Below, piece by piece: positions 1-8,060 of a DNA stretch of 64,000 nt. The notes beneath the pieces are model-generated. The model had not been told where the DNA came from and ran no database searches. It saw nothing but the letters and a program-made list of their open reading frames with translations. The translations under genes were made by a program, and so were the position numbers. Within the stretch, counting starts at the first letter, position 1. The number at the start of each line of letters is the position of its first letter. Location of the stretch: NCBI GenBank assembly GCA_030378005.1, contig JAUCGF010000088.1:1-64000 (forward strand), given 5' to 3'. This stretch comes from Desulfococcaceae bacterium HSG9. GTDB taxonomy: Bacteria > Desulfobacterota > Desulfobacteria > Desulfobacterales > JAUCGF01.

Positions 1-232
1 CGGCTCTCCTTTATCAGCGGGGAAAATGATGCAATTTTTAAAAACTCTGTTTTTTGGATGAGCTTACCTAACTATTTGATATATCAAAAATTACGTAAAA
101 TTAAAAGAAGTTTATGAATAATTCAGGTTAAGTAATTTTTTTAAATTATATTTAGCATGATTGAATACTAATATTATCTCATTAATTTCCTGTAAACGAC
201 CTTTGGCTTGAAAATTTTTAATTAAATTTTCG

Positions 233-370
233 GTAGTGGTGCATTTAGATGATGATGCCGTGAATTATTTGTTCTCGTACACATACGTAGGAATATGCGT
301 CAATGCCAGTTATACAGATTCCAACATATAAAAGGGAAAATAGCGTATCATCATCTCAATGCACCACTAC
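233..370. repeat. Miniature inverted-repeat element, GGTAGTGG family
   Basis: Two 24-bp arms, 233-256 and 347-370, are inverted copies with one mismatch; the outer end reads GGTAGTGGTGCAT. No ORF lies between them. The outer bases match the ends of the element at 50394-50626, so both look like members of one family. No clear target duplication is visible at this copy (flanks AAATTTTC and CATCTGTG differ). The rest of 1-574 holds no gene; positions 112-127 carry an inverted copy of the AACCTGAATTATTCATAA end also seen near 20825 and 30620. Confidence 0.6.
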
Positions 371-574
371 CCATCTGTGATTCCTTCGGAGGCTGTTGTT
401 CAAAGCGGCATTCTCACTGAGTTTTTCTCATCTGTTTGGAAAGTACCATTCTGTGCTACTTTGCGCGTCATTAAAAAAAAATTCCGCAAGCACCAGCTAT
501 ATGCGGACTTTGACTTGTAACATTGTAAAAAAGCGCTCGACTGACCAGATTTTAAGTAAGTGTAAATATATATT

Positions 575-1200
575 TCAAACAAATTGGAGATCATTTTCCT
601 TGATACCCATCAAGGAGCAAAATTCTTGAAAGGATATCTTTTCAAACCATTCAACGACCGCTTCACATAATCGAGTGAGCGTCAGGCGGTAATAATCTTT
701 GGTGACCGGACCTCTCATAAACCGCCACAGTCTTTCAATCAAGTTGAGATGCGGACTGTATGTCAGCAAGAATAACGGATAGAGTCTTTCTTTGTGTTCT
801 TCCCAAAAAGGATCAAGCCGCAGGGTTCGATGAGCGGATGCGTTATCTGTCACCACGATATAAAAGCCGTCGGGATCAAAGGCTGCCAATTCTTCCAAAT
901 GGGCTTTGACTTCCGGTGCCGTCAGCGTTCGTGAATGGTATAGACACCTTCACCCGATGGGTATATCAGACTGCCAAAGAGCGCTTTCCAGGGATTGTTC
1001 AACCCTGGAGAATCGGTTTTTTTCTGTCCTCCGACAGACACATACTGACGACCGACGTCGGGGCACAAATGCGGATCGGTTGAATCCATGTAAACAAAAT
1101 ACGCCGATTTGACCGGTAACGTGCAATCCGAGCCGAGCACACAGTGATTGGTCAGGGTTCCGTCAAAGGCTTTTTTTTAACACCTCGACTCGTTTTCGTT
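575..1200 (-). pseudogene. Decayed IS630-family transposase (DDE)
   Basis: Reading leftwards, 1140-922 and 898-575 lie in different frames but join into one IS630-like DDE protein. The first acidic block reads YFVYMDSTDPHL, followed by PDVGRQYVSVGGQKK; the second has VVTDNASAHRT; the third has TYSPHLNLIERLWRF. At least one frameshift, around 900-925, breaks the reading frame, and further shifts are needed upstream of 1140. The DDE positions are largely recognisable, so decay is recent or partial. It is a relic and could not make a full transposase from this copy. Confidence 0.75.
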
Positions 1201-1449
1201 TTACCTTACTTGGCTGATAACCTTACGGTCACTGAGCAGGCGCAACTTTGCAACAATGAAGAGGGTGACAACAGTGCGAAGGGGAATTCCCATACGCCCA
1301 TAGCTGTCATTATAAAAAGAGACCGGACGGTCTATGATTTTCCGCCAGGGAATAATCTGACGGTGAATGACGGGTTCGTCAGTTTTGTCGGGGATATTCT
1401 GTTCCACCCATTCCCTGGTGAATGTATCTTTAAATTTTTTTTCGACCAT
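1201..1449 (-). pseudogene. N-terminal fragment of a transposase (InsH/DUF772-like)
   Basis: An 82-residue reading frame starting at 1449 resembles the N-terminal domain shared by IS5/IS1182-type transposases: a HRQIIPWRKIIDRPV segment, then FYNDSYGRMGIPLRT and a leucine-rich stretch ending LLSDRKVISQVR. The catalytic part is absent because the frame stops at 1201, where IS630-like sequence begins. A purine-rich AAGGAGG lies just upstream of the ATG (1455-1465), so the start looks genuine. Family assignment is by motif recollection only. Confidence 0.5.
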
Positions 1450-1730
1450 GGTGTGACCTCCTTTATTAAAATTTCCCCGGCTGCCCGAAAATGGCTAAAA
1501 AATGCTTTAAATCATATAGTTAAAATGATACACAAATACATTGATGGCAACCCGATAGTCCGATAAAATAGAAATTCAGCAGATACTACTTAAGTTTCGC
1601 ACCCTTTATTCAGAGTTATAAGCGCAGATAAATTTGATACTATTTAAAAAAATACTTGCATTATGAGAATTCATATAATACATAACATCTTATAAATAAA
1701 TGTAAATTTAATAATTGGAGGGTATTATAA

Positions 1731-2139
1731 ATGAGTTCTCATAAGCTGATTGAATTTAAAGGAGAAGTTGAAAACTGTCTGCGAAAAGAACTGAATAATT
1801 CAGATTCCAAGACAGACAGTCTTTTCGCCGCTCTCAAAATCAAAACTCAGCTCTGCCGAACCGGTATTGTGAAAAAGCAGGGTTTTCATGCCTCGTATCT
1901 GTTATTCATACTACTCATGCTTCCGTTGCTTAAACTGAATACGATTCATAGCTTCTGCAAAAAACAATGGGATCATCAGTCTGCTGGCGGAAAAGACGCT
2001 TTTTACCGCTTTAAACTGAAAACTTACCGGTGGCGCACTTTTATGTATAAGCTTAATCCGGCAATATTTCATGGCATTAAATTGAAAGATTACCCGCGAA
2101 AAAAATTTATATGGTGACAGATGATACGGCTACCAACAT
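1731..2139 (+). pseudogene. IS4-type transposase, N-terminal fragment with frameshift
   Basis: The frame opens at ATG 1731 after a TTGGAGGGTATTATAA ribosome site and runs 128 residues, with HSFCKKQWDHQSAGGKDAF and YRWRTFMYKLNPAIF typical of the N-terminal region of DDE transposases of the IS4 superfamily. It ends at a stop at 2115-2117. The neighbouring frame continues IYMVTDDT, which is the expected first catalytic Asp block, so a small indel in the A-run near 2100 truncated the protein. The sequence then runs straight into a GGCTACCAACATAAGGCGGGACA terminus (2127-2149) of another element, so the rest of the gene is lost. Confidence 0.65.
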
Positions 2140-2160
2140 AAGGCGGGACACTTTGTAAAT

Positions 2161-2502
2161 TCAAGAGGTTATCCTCATAAGTGAATTTGCAGAGTTTCGC
2201 AGCTCCGGTAATTCTCCAACCCTCTCAATCACCCATTCTGAAATATCAGGAAAACCTCTCCTGAATAACCTTTCTGCCGCAGTTGTGCCATCACTCCTTC
2301 TCAAACTGAAATTGTGAATAGCGGTTAATGCTCGTAGACGGTTACCGGACTGACCTCTCCCATTGTGCCGCAATTGAGAAAGACATCCGTCACCACCTTC
2401 CACTGCTGATGAAGTGCGTTGAAAATCAGAAACTGTCCATTCCGCCCATGAAACCTGTTCCGTGTGTTCCTCTGCTAACGGAGTAAGAGGATGCTGTTCC
2501 AT
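2161..2502 (-). pseudogene. Transposase C-terminal fragment (DUF6399-like)
   Basis: A 113-residue frame with SSAVEGGDGCLSQLRHNGRG and LRALTAIHNFSLRRSDGTTA matches my memory of the C-terminal DUF6399-type region of a transposase group found repeatedly in Desulfobacterota and cyanobacteria. It begins at an ATG (2502) but lacks the catalytic core upstream, so it is a fragment. On its 5' side the TTTTCTATCTACTGA terminus (2516-2530) of the 3-bp-TSD miniature family abuts it, suggesting the gene was cut by that element or by a deletion. Confidence 0.55.
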
Positions 2503-2593
2503 TTTTAATTCAGCATTTTCTATCTACTGATATTCGTTGTCTTTAGGAAAATCATCACAAAAATTGTCAAATAAGTTGCGTGTATAGTTGTCA

Positions 2594-2736
2594 GATTTTG
2601 GTTTGTTTTGGCACAAAAATTGCCCCTTTAACAAAACAACAGTTTTTGGGATAATATGGCCAATTTTTAGTCAGATCCATCCGATACAGCCCTTTTTGTA
2701 GTACGGGCAAAAATCATGCCAAAACAAACCAAAATC
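2594..2736. repeat. Palindromic miniature element
   Basis: Perfect 20-bp inverted ends GATTTTGGTTTGTTTTGGCA (2594-2613) and their complement (2717-2736) bound 143 bp without an ORF. The arms extend imperfectly inward (ATTGCCC and GGGCAA). It sits between two gene fragments and is probably a non-autonomous element. Confidence 0.6.
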
Positions 2737-2761
2737 CAATGGCTATGCCACATTTTATCAG

Positions 2762-2995
2762 AAAACAAAAGGCTCAAATCAGGGCAATGAAGAGGAAAAT
2801 CATTTCACAGATATTCCCTACAAAAAAGCCAAAGAACACATTTTGAAACGCTTTAACACGTCTTATATCCATAAAAAGCTGACAGACACGAATGGCAATG
2901 TGACCCATGCGGCCAAAAAATGCGGCTTGGAACGCCAGGCCCTGCAACAGATTATGCGGCGTTATGATATTAAGGCGGATGTGTTCAGGCGGTGA
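2762..2995 (+). pseudogene. C-terminal Fis-type HTH of a sigma-54 response regulator (fragment)
   Basis: The frame ending with TGA at 2993-2995 encodes YKKAKEHILKRFNTSYI, KLTDTNGNVTHAAKKCGLER and QALQQIMRRYDIKADVF. This is the terminal factor-for-inversion-like helix-turn-helix of NtrC-family regulators. No receiver or AAA+ domain precedes it; upstream sequence is the palindromic element at 2594-2736. It is the 3' remnant of a lost regulator, with no start codon or ribosome site of its own. Confidence 0.75.
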
Positions 2996-2996
2996 C

Positions 2997-3142
2997 ATAC
3001 CCGGCACAGACATTTTGTATTTTTCCAAAACTCAGGGCAAAAGTGTGCGATTTTATCTTTTCTTGACTATTGATGCGTTTTGTTATTAAAAGTCTTTTGG
3101 TTTTGAAGAAGGCTCTTATCTTATTTATTAACGCACCTTTGC
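2997..3142. repeat. Dispersed ~146-bp repeat, copy 1
   Basis: This segment, from ACCCGGCACAGACATTTTG to ATTAACGCACCTTTGCCAT, recurs in inverted orientation at about 52689-52842 with high identity, including the block TTGACTATTGATGCGTTTTG. It carries no ORF. Here it immediately precedes the PKD-DUF1566 gene; the other copy lies just upstream of the HSDR_N-like gene. It may be a mobile non-coding unit or carry a promoter. Confidence 0.65.
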
Positions 3143-3157
3143 CATATTTAAAAAACT

Positions 3158-4015
3158 ATGTCACCAAACAATCGGATAACACTTATCTGCGGTATTCTTG
3201 TATTTGTTCCAGCTATTTTAGCTATCTTTATGCCTACATGCTTATCTCCTAACAAACCACCCACCGCTAAAATAACCTGTATCAATACAGAGGGAAAAGT
3301 TCCTTTTACAGTTCGATGTAATGGCGTAAAATCTTCGGATTCGGATGGGGAAATCAAAAAACATTCATGGAGTATTGATGACAAAGTTGTATCAGATAAA
3401 CCTTTTTTTACTAAAACATTCGATAAAGCAAATTATTATAATGTAATACTCAGAGTTGAAGATGATAGAGGTTTATCCGATGATGATATTGCTATTATCC
3501 ATGTTTTGCCTGAGCCGACACCTGAACCTGTGGTCAGGCTCCGCAGTCGCCCTAAAGCGCTTTCCGATGACGACGTCGAAGCCATGCTCAAGAAACATAA
3601 TTTTTATGACAGAGATTGGAATAAATCCGGTGATTTCAAAAACGATTTTCAGGATAACAACAACGGCACGGTAACGGATCGGAAAACGGGCTTGATGTGG
3701 CAGCAGTCAGGTTCTGATAATCTTATGCAATACAAAGATACAGATGATTATGTTCGCCGGTTGAACAATAAAGGTTTGGCCGGTTACAATGACTGGCGAC
3801 TGGCGACAATTGAAGAACTGGCGTCTTTGCTTGAGCGGCAAGAGATAAATGGCCGGTATATTGACCCTGTATTTGATAAAAAACAGTGGAAGTGCTGGAG
3901 TGCGGATAAATATGGTTCGTCGGGGTTGGCGTGGTTCGTCAATTTCTACTACGGCACCGTCTACAACTACCTCGGCCACTTCTTCTATGTGCGTTTAGTA
4001 CGCGCCGGGCAATGA
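3158..4015 (+). CDS. Secreted or membrane-anchored PKD-DUF1566 protein with DGR-like variable C-terminus
   Basis: 285 residues. Residues about 7-27 form one hydrophobic segment (signal anchor or lipoprotein-like; a Cys lies at 28). Residues about 35-118 look like a PKD/Ig-like domain (SSDSDGEIKKHSWSIDD, ILRVEDDRGLSDDD). Residues about 160-285 are a DUF1566 domain of C-type-lectin fold type: TVTDRKTGLMWQQSGS, GYNDWRLATIEELASLLE, YIDPVFDKKQWKCWSADKY and a final YVRLVRAGQ. The last 20 codons before YVRLVRAGQ differ from the homologous protein at 8061-10082 almost only at NNC-type codons, the pattern of a DGR target. The likely role is ligand binding at the cell surface. No obvious Shine-Dalgarno precedes the ATG. 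It stands alone between repeats. Confidence 0.8.
   Translation: MSPNNRITLICGILVFVPAILAIFMPTCLSPNKPPTAKITCINTEGKVPFTVRCNGVKSSDSDGEIKKHSWSIDDKVVSDKPFFTKTFDKANYYNVILRVEDDRGLSDDDIAIIHVLPEPTPEPVVRLRSRPKALSDDDVEAMLKKHNFYDRDWNKSGDFKNDFQDNNNGTVTDRKTGLMWQQSGSDNLMQYKDTDDYVRRLNNKGLAGYNDWRLATIEELASLLERQEINGRYIDPVFDKKQWKCWSADKYGSSGLAWFVNFYYGTVYNYLGHFFYVRLVRAGQ
3934..3987 (+). other. Putative DGR variable region (VR1)
   Basis: Codons from TTC (3934) to TTC (3984) are TTC GTC AAT TTC TAC TAC, GGC ACC GTC TAC AAC TAC and CTC GGC CAC TTC TTC. Compared with 9999-10052, changes fall in first and second codon positions while the third base stays C. The flanks are nearly identical in the two genes (GGTTCGTCGGGGTTGGCGTGG before, TATGTGCGTTTAGTACGCGC after). 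That is what adenine-directed mutagenesis of AAC codons leaves. No template repeat was found, so the call rests on this pairwise comparison. Confidence 0.6.
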
Positions 4016-4133
4016 TGGATTATTTGGTTATTTGAATATCCGAAATTTTTTTTAAATTGATGTTTTTGTATCTGCTTCTGTTTACAGATTCGTACCCATA
4101 ACTACAAGGAAATTGGATAAGAAAAGGAAAAAA

Positions 4134-4266
4134 GGCTACCAACATAAGCTGGGACACTAAATGTAATCGTAGGTTGGGTTGAGGAACGAAACCCAACGAA
4201 TTCAGGCTGATGTCAGGTTTCGTTCCTCAACCCAACCTACATCTGTCCCGCCTTATGTGGGTAGCC
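4134..4266. mobile_element. 133-bp miniature element with 8-bp target duplication (GGCTACC family)
   Basis: The ends GGCTACCAACATAAGCTGGG (4134 on) and, inverted, GGCTACCCACATAAGGCGGG (4266 back) flank an inner hairpin built on GTAGGTTGGGTTGAGGAACG. It is bounded by the direct repeat GGAAAAAA at 4126-4133 and 4267-4274. The uninterrupted sequence, with one GGAAAAAACG, is present at 6628 and inverted near 51310, so this 8-bp duplication is confirmed within the window. A solo end of the family lies at 2127-2149 and a degraded one near 25470. Confidence 0.85.
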
Positions 4267-4849
4267 GGAAAAAACGATTCCTGTTCTTATCCGTTTTCCC
4301 TGTAGTTATTATGTGTGAAAGAGTAAGTTACTCGTATTTCTAACCTTATTTCAGTTTTTAAAACCTTAGTGGAACATGAAAAATATAATTTAAACCTTAT
4401 TACCTTATGTTTATTTTGATAACAGCAGTCCGTTATGAAACAGGGGGTTTTACATATTGATAAGATAATAAGGTAAAGAGATATAACAGTATTTCAGCTA
4501 CTAAGGTTAATAATGATAAAATAAGGTTTGGCTGTTACCGGCAATCTGACAAAGCAGTGATATCTACAAGGATTGTCAGTAGATGGAAAAGTTTTATGAA
4601 ATACCGCCAAAGGACAAAACGATTCCTGTTCTTATCCGTTTTCCCTGTAGTTATTATGTGTGAAAGAGTAAGTTACTCGTATTCCTAACCTTATTTCAGT
4701 TTTTAAAACCTTAGTAGAACATGAAAAATATAATTTAAACCTTATTACCTTATGTTTATTTTGATAACAGCAGTCCGTTATGAAAGAGGGGGGGTACATA
4801 TTGATAAGATAATAAGGTAAAGAGATATAACAGTATTTCAGCTACTAAG

Positions 4850-5135
4850 CGTTCCCCCCGGTCAAAACCGAGACCAAACCTATGAGTAACAGTGGTAATT
4901 TCAAGCGTTTTGATGTATACAAGGCTCATAAAAATGGTGCGAAGCAGGCCGATAAATCAATGGTGTCTTCTGCTGCTTTACAGGAACCCGTTACTAAGCG
5001 TGGCCCCGGATGTCGTGACCCGGACATTGGTGAAGCTGTATATCCTAAATCGGAATACAAAGCTATCCCGTTAAAAAGAATACCCTTTTATCACCATCCG
5101 GCCACTGTTTTTACTCTATTACCGAAAGGAACCAG
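4850..5135 (+). ncRNA. Candidate IS110 bridge-RNA region (left end)
   Basis: IS110-group elements encode a structured guide RNA (bridge RNA) between the left end and the transposase start. This element has a 286-bp non-coding stretch in exactly that place. I did not derive a fold or identify the target- and donor-binding loops, so the RNA is inferred from position only. An 85-codon open frame at 4882-5139 lies here but shows no protein-like features. Matches of loop segments to GCTACTAAGGTTAATAATG (target) would support the call. Confidence 0.35.
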
Positions 5136-6497
5136 ATGACAGCAAAGAAAAATTTGAAAAAAAGCGGAAATAAAGTTCAACTCGTTCCCATAATACAACC
5201 TGACTCAGCAGGCATAGATATCAGCTCATCTGAGATATATGTCGCCGTGCCTGGAAACCGATCCGAAAAGCCTGTCAGAAGGTCAGATACATTCACTGAT
5301 GATTTGCATCAGGCTGCCTGGTGGCTGAAAGATTGTAATATTGAGTCTATCGCTATGGAATCTACAGGTGTGTACTGGATTCCCGTTTTTCAAATTTCAG
5401 ATTCCTATGGATTCAAAGTCATCCAGGTCAATGCCAGACATGTAAAAAATGTACCCGGACGTAAAACCGATGTCCTGGACTGCCAATGGCTCTGATATCT
5501 CCATTCCGTAGGGCTTTTGAACGGTTCTTTCAGACCGTCACAGGATATTTGCGCTATTCGTTCCTTACTCAGGCACCGGGACAATTTGGTGAAAGCTTCC
5601 GGATCTCACATTCAGCATATGCAGAAATCGCTTACCTGAATGAATCTTCAAATCCATAATGTAATCAGTGATATCACCGGCGTCACGGGGTTGGCTGTTT
5701 TTGATGCCATACTCTCAGGAGAACGAAACCCGAATAAATTGGCGGATTTGAGAGACGGACGGATCAGAGCCGACAAAAAGACCATCGCCAAATCGCTTAC
5801 CGGTGACTATCGTCGTGAGCATCTTTTCACACTCAGGCAGGCGTTGCAGTCCTATCGTAATTACTGCAAACAGATCAAAGATTGTGATGCGGAGATCGAA
5901 AGTTACCAGAGAGAATTCGAATCACGCATTGATTTAAAGAACAATCCGCCCCCTGCCTCCGGCAAATCATCTCCAAAACCGATAGCTGACTGACCTGACT
6001 TTGATTTGAGAACCTGCATGCACCGAATTTTAGGAACAGATTTGACTCTTATTGACGGAATCAGCGATCTGACGGCACATATTTTTTTCACTGAAGTCGG
6101 ACCAGACCTTTCCTGGTTTAAAAATGTCTGCCATTTCTGCTCATGGTTAAACCTTTCTCCGAATAATAAAATAAGCGGTGGAAAAATTCTTTCATCCCAA
6201 ACCGGCCCCGGATCGAATCGTCTCGCTAATACGCTTCGGCTTTCAGCTGATTCACTCTGGCGTGGTAATTCTTACCTTGGCGATTATTATCGCCGCATGC
6301 GTGCACGCCATGGAGCGCCAAAAGCGATAACGGCTACCGCTCATAAACTGGCACGAATCATTTTTCATCTTGTCAAATATCAAAAAACTTTCGATGAAAC
6401 GATTTTTGCGGAGCTGGAAAAAGCCCATCAAAAGCATATGAAAAAACGCTTAGAAAAACAAGCTGAATCCATGGGATTTCAGCTTGTTGCAGCCTGA
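5136..6497 (+). pseudogene. IS110-family transposase with three in-frame TGA codons
   Basis: One reading frame runs from ATG 5136 (ribosome site AAAGGAACC) to 6497 and encodes a DEDD RuvC-like N-terminal domain plus a Tnp20 C-terminal domain. Motifs: AGIDISSSEIYVAV (first Asp), IAMESTGVYWIPVF (Glu), PGRKTDVLDCQWL (two Asp), IDGISDLTAHIFFTEVG, and GPGSNRLANTLRLSAD around the expected catalytic serine. The frame is broken by TGA at 5493, 5637 and 5991 with no frameshift. By family expectation the first two stand where Gln usually occurs (DCQWLQ, LTQMNLQ). Simple decay is the default reading; recoding is a remote alternative. Everything else in the protein looks intact. Confidence 0.8.
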
Positions 6498-6936
6498 TTC
6501 CATAGTTTTGTTACTAAAAAGGTTAATAATGATAAAATAAGGCTTGGCTGTTACCGGCAATCTGACAAAGCAGTGATATCTACACGGATTGTCAGTAGAT
6601 GGAAAAGTTTTATGAAATACCGCCAAAGGAAAAAACGATTCCTGTTCTTATCCGTTTTCCCTGTAGTTATTATGTGTGAAAGAGTAAGTTACTCGTATTC
6701 CTAACCTTATTTCAGTTTTTAAAACCTTAGTAGAACACGAAAAATATAATTTAAACCTTATTACCTTATGTTTATTTTGATAACAGCAGTCCGTTATGAA
6801 ACAGGGGGTTTTACATATTGATAAGATAATAAGGTAAAGAGATATAACAGTATTTCAGCTACTAAGGTTAATAATGATAAAATAAGGCTTGGCTGTTACC
6901 GGCAATCTGACAAAGCAGTGATATCTACACGGATTG

Positions 6937-7069
6937 TCAGTAGATGGAAAAGTTTTATGAAATACCGCCAAAGGAGTGCCGAACTTACAGTTTGGCAGGT
7001 GCTGAAGCATAAAATCCCATGTGAAACAATGCTAAACTGTAAGTTCAGCACTCCTTTTCTATCTACTGA
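6937..7069. mobile_element. 133-bp miniature element with 3-bp target duplication (TCAGTAGATGG family)
   Basis: The ends TCAGTAGATGGAAAAG (6937 on) and their complement ending CTACTGA (7069) enclose a nested palindrome: GGAGTGCCGAACTTACAG near 6973 and its inverted partner ending in AGCACTCC near 7054. The direct repeat TTG flanks it (6934-6936, 7070-7072). The inverted repeat copy near 51010 preserves the empty site GGATTGTATATAAG with a single TTG. Other ends of the family occur at 2530, 7188, about 10642 and 45763-45915. Confidence 0.8.
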
Positions 7070-7187
7070 TTGTATATAAAAAGCGGATTATAAGCGTGTA
7101 GGGCTGACAAAAAACCGGTAGCAATGTCAGGCTAACTGCATCAAATCGCGTTGGCTCTCTACCTGTCAATGTGGCTCACATCAAGTA

Positions 7188-7330
7188 TCAGTAGATCGAA
7201 AAGTTCCTTTTCTCCCTCCCTCTTGATGGGGGAGGGTCGGGGTGGGGGTGAATAACAATTTAAAAAAAATCGGCAAGTTGTCAGTCCCCCTCCCCCGGCC
7301 CCTCCCACCAGGGGAGGGGAGTTTCTACTA
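7188..7330. repeat. Palindromic repeat with G/C-run arms
   Basis: It begins with TCAGTAGATCGAAAAG, an end of the TCAGTAGATGG family, and ends in degenerate form near CTACTAA at 7330. The arms are pyrimidine/purine tracts (CTCCCTCCCTCTTGATGGGG and, inverted, CTCCCACCAGGGGAGGGG) that can form a long hairpin. No coding capacity. A similar CCCTCCCCCAT arm appears at 48107. Confidence 0.55.
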
Positions 7331-7331
7331 A

Positions 7332-7514
7332 TATGCCGCTCCTACGGAGTTGAAAACAGATAATGCTGTCGTCACCTTAAAAGCCCCGATGCGGGATGAT
7401 GTTGTTAAGATCATGCAAAAACGTCCCAGGTTAAAAGAGCGTCGTTCGGTATCGGAACGTATTATCAGTAAGATTAAAGCCTTTGTTCTGACCTTTATCG
7501 ATGGGGTGGATTGA
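7332..7514 (+). pseudogene. Short unidentified coding remnant
   Basis: An open frame ending at TGA 7512-7514 reads ELKTDNAVVTLKAPMRDD and then VSERIISKIKAFVLTFIDGV. The composition is protein-like (alternating charged and hydrophobic residues), but there is no start codon with a ribosome site and the upstream side is repeat sequence. I do not recognise the family. It is probably the 3' end of a deleted gene. Confidence 0.3.
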
Positions 7515-7595
7515 TGGGGCACGCTCGCTTATAACAAAACATTTTACCGGATTGGCCGGCGCTTGGCGGTGAATTCAGCATTATAGAAGGCAATC

Positions 7596-7967
7596 TTGAT
7601 TAAGAATCCAATTATAACTGTTTGGCTAAGACTTTGTTGTGTTCTAATACTTTTATTTATATTGGCTGTAGCTATCCAGAGTTCTCAAGGTGGAAGAAAC
7701 CCTGTCAATATTGAAAGGATTCTTTCACAAAGTTTGTTATTTGTCGTAAATGGTCATACTCTTCTGTTTTCCAATTGGTTTGGAGATATATTTGGTGCTG
7801 TGTGGTCCGTTGGATTCTGGTGTGCGCTTTTAGGAACAGCTATACAGAGTTCAAGGGATAAAGTACGTCGTTGGTTTTACCAACTATTTATATTTTACAT
7901 CGTGATGTCTCTAATAGGGATGTCTGGGGCGATAGTGATGGGATTGATTGCGGCGGCACACGCATAA
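7596..7967 (+). CDS. Small membrane protein of unknown function
   Basis: 123 residues with a TTG start at 7596, preceded by AGAAGG at 7585-7590. Three or four hydrophobic segments are visible: about residues 10-28, 55-82 and 94-120, separated by short charged loops (SSRDKVRRW before the last). No motif is recognised. It lies about 90 bp upstream of the NACHT-DUF1566 gene on the same strand and could be cotranscribed with it, perhaps as a membrane partner. Nothing in its sequence proves that link. Confidence 0.5.
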   Translation: MIKNPIITVWLRLCCVLILLFILAVAIQSSQGGRNPVNIERILSQSLLFVVNGHTLLFSNWFGDIFGAVWSVGFWCALLGTAIQSSRDKVRRWFYQLFIFYIVMSLIGMSGAIVMGLIAAAHA

Positions 7968-8060
7968 GCCGGTAGCCAGATAGACTTCTGACGGTTTGAA
8001 TGATCGCAAGGGCGATGTTTGAAAAGCGTTTGAATTAATAAATAAAAAAAGGGTGTTAAT

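Larger units (their letters stand above)
4850..6520 (+). mobile_element. IS110-family insertion sequence (~1,671 bp)
   Basis: Its limits are read from the interrupted tandem unit: GCTACTAAG ends at 4849 and GTTAATAATG resumes at 6521/6522, whereas unit 1 reads GCTACTAAGGTTAATAATG without a break. No target duplication and no terminal inverted repeats are evident, as is usual for IS110. The single transposase frame begins at 5136, leaving 286 bp of non-coding left end and only about 23 bp on the right. That is the IS110-group layout rather than the IS1111 layout. Confidence 0.85.
4267..6972. repeat. Three tandem copies of a 345-bp unit, middle copy split by an IS
   Basis: Unit 1 is 4267-4611 and unit 3 is 6628-6972, each exactly 345 bp. 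Unit 2 is 4612-4849 plus about 6521-6627 and is interrupted by the IS110 element. Each unit starts GGAAAAAACGATTCCTG (unit 2 has GGACAAAACG) and contains AAGGTAATAAGGTTTAAAT-like AT-rich blocks and the string GGCTGTTACCGGCAATCTGA. The last 36 bp of each unit are the left end of the CAGTAGATGG miniature element found whole at 6937-7069, so the triplication followed that insertion. No ORF is supported inside the units. Confidence 0.85.

Noticed and set aside
3655-3668. AACAACAACGG string considered as a DGR template repeat
   Set aside because: It is an ordinary DUF1566 segment (DNNNGTVTDRK) with no match to the variable region flanks.
4882-5139. 85-codon open frame upstream of the IS110 transposase
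   Set aside because: It lies wholly in the IS left end, where a guide RNA is expected. A second frame is equally open, and the composition is not protein-like.
5493-5993. Selenocysteine or stop-codon reassignment in the IS110 gene
   Set aside because: No SECIS-like element was identified, the affected positions are not Cys, and other genes in the window use TGA as an ordinary stop.
4267-6972. Tandem repeats as a possible CRISPR array
   Set aside because: Units are 345 bp, contiguous and without unique spacers, and no cas genes are present; it is a tandem duplication.
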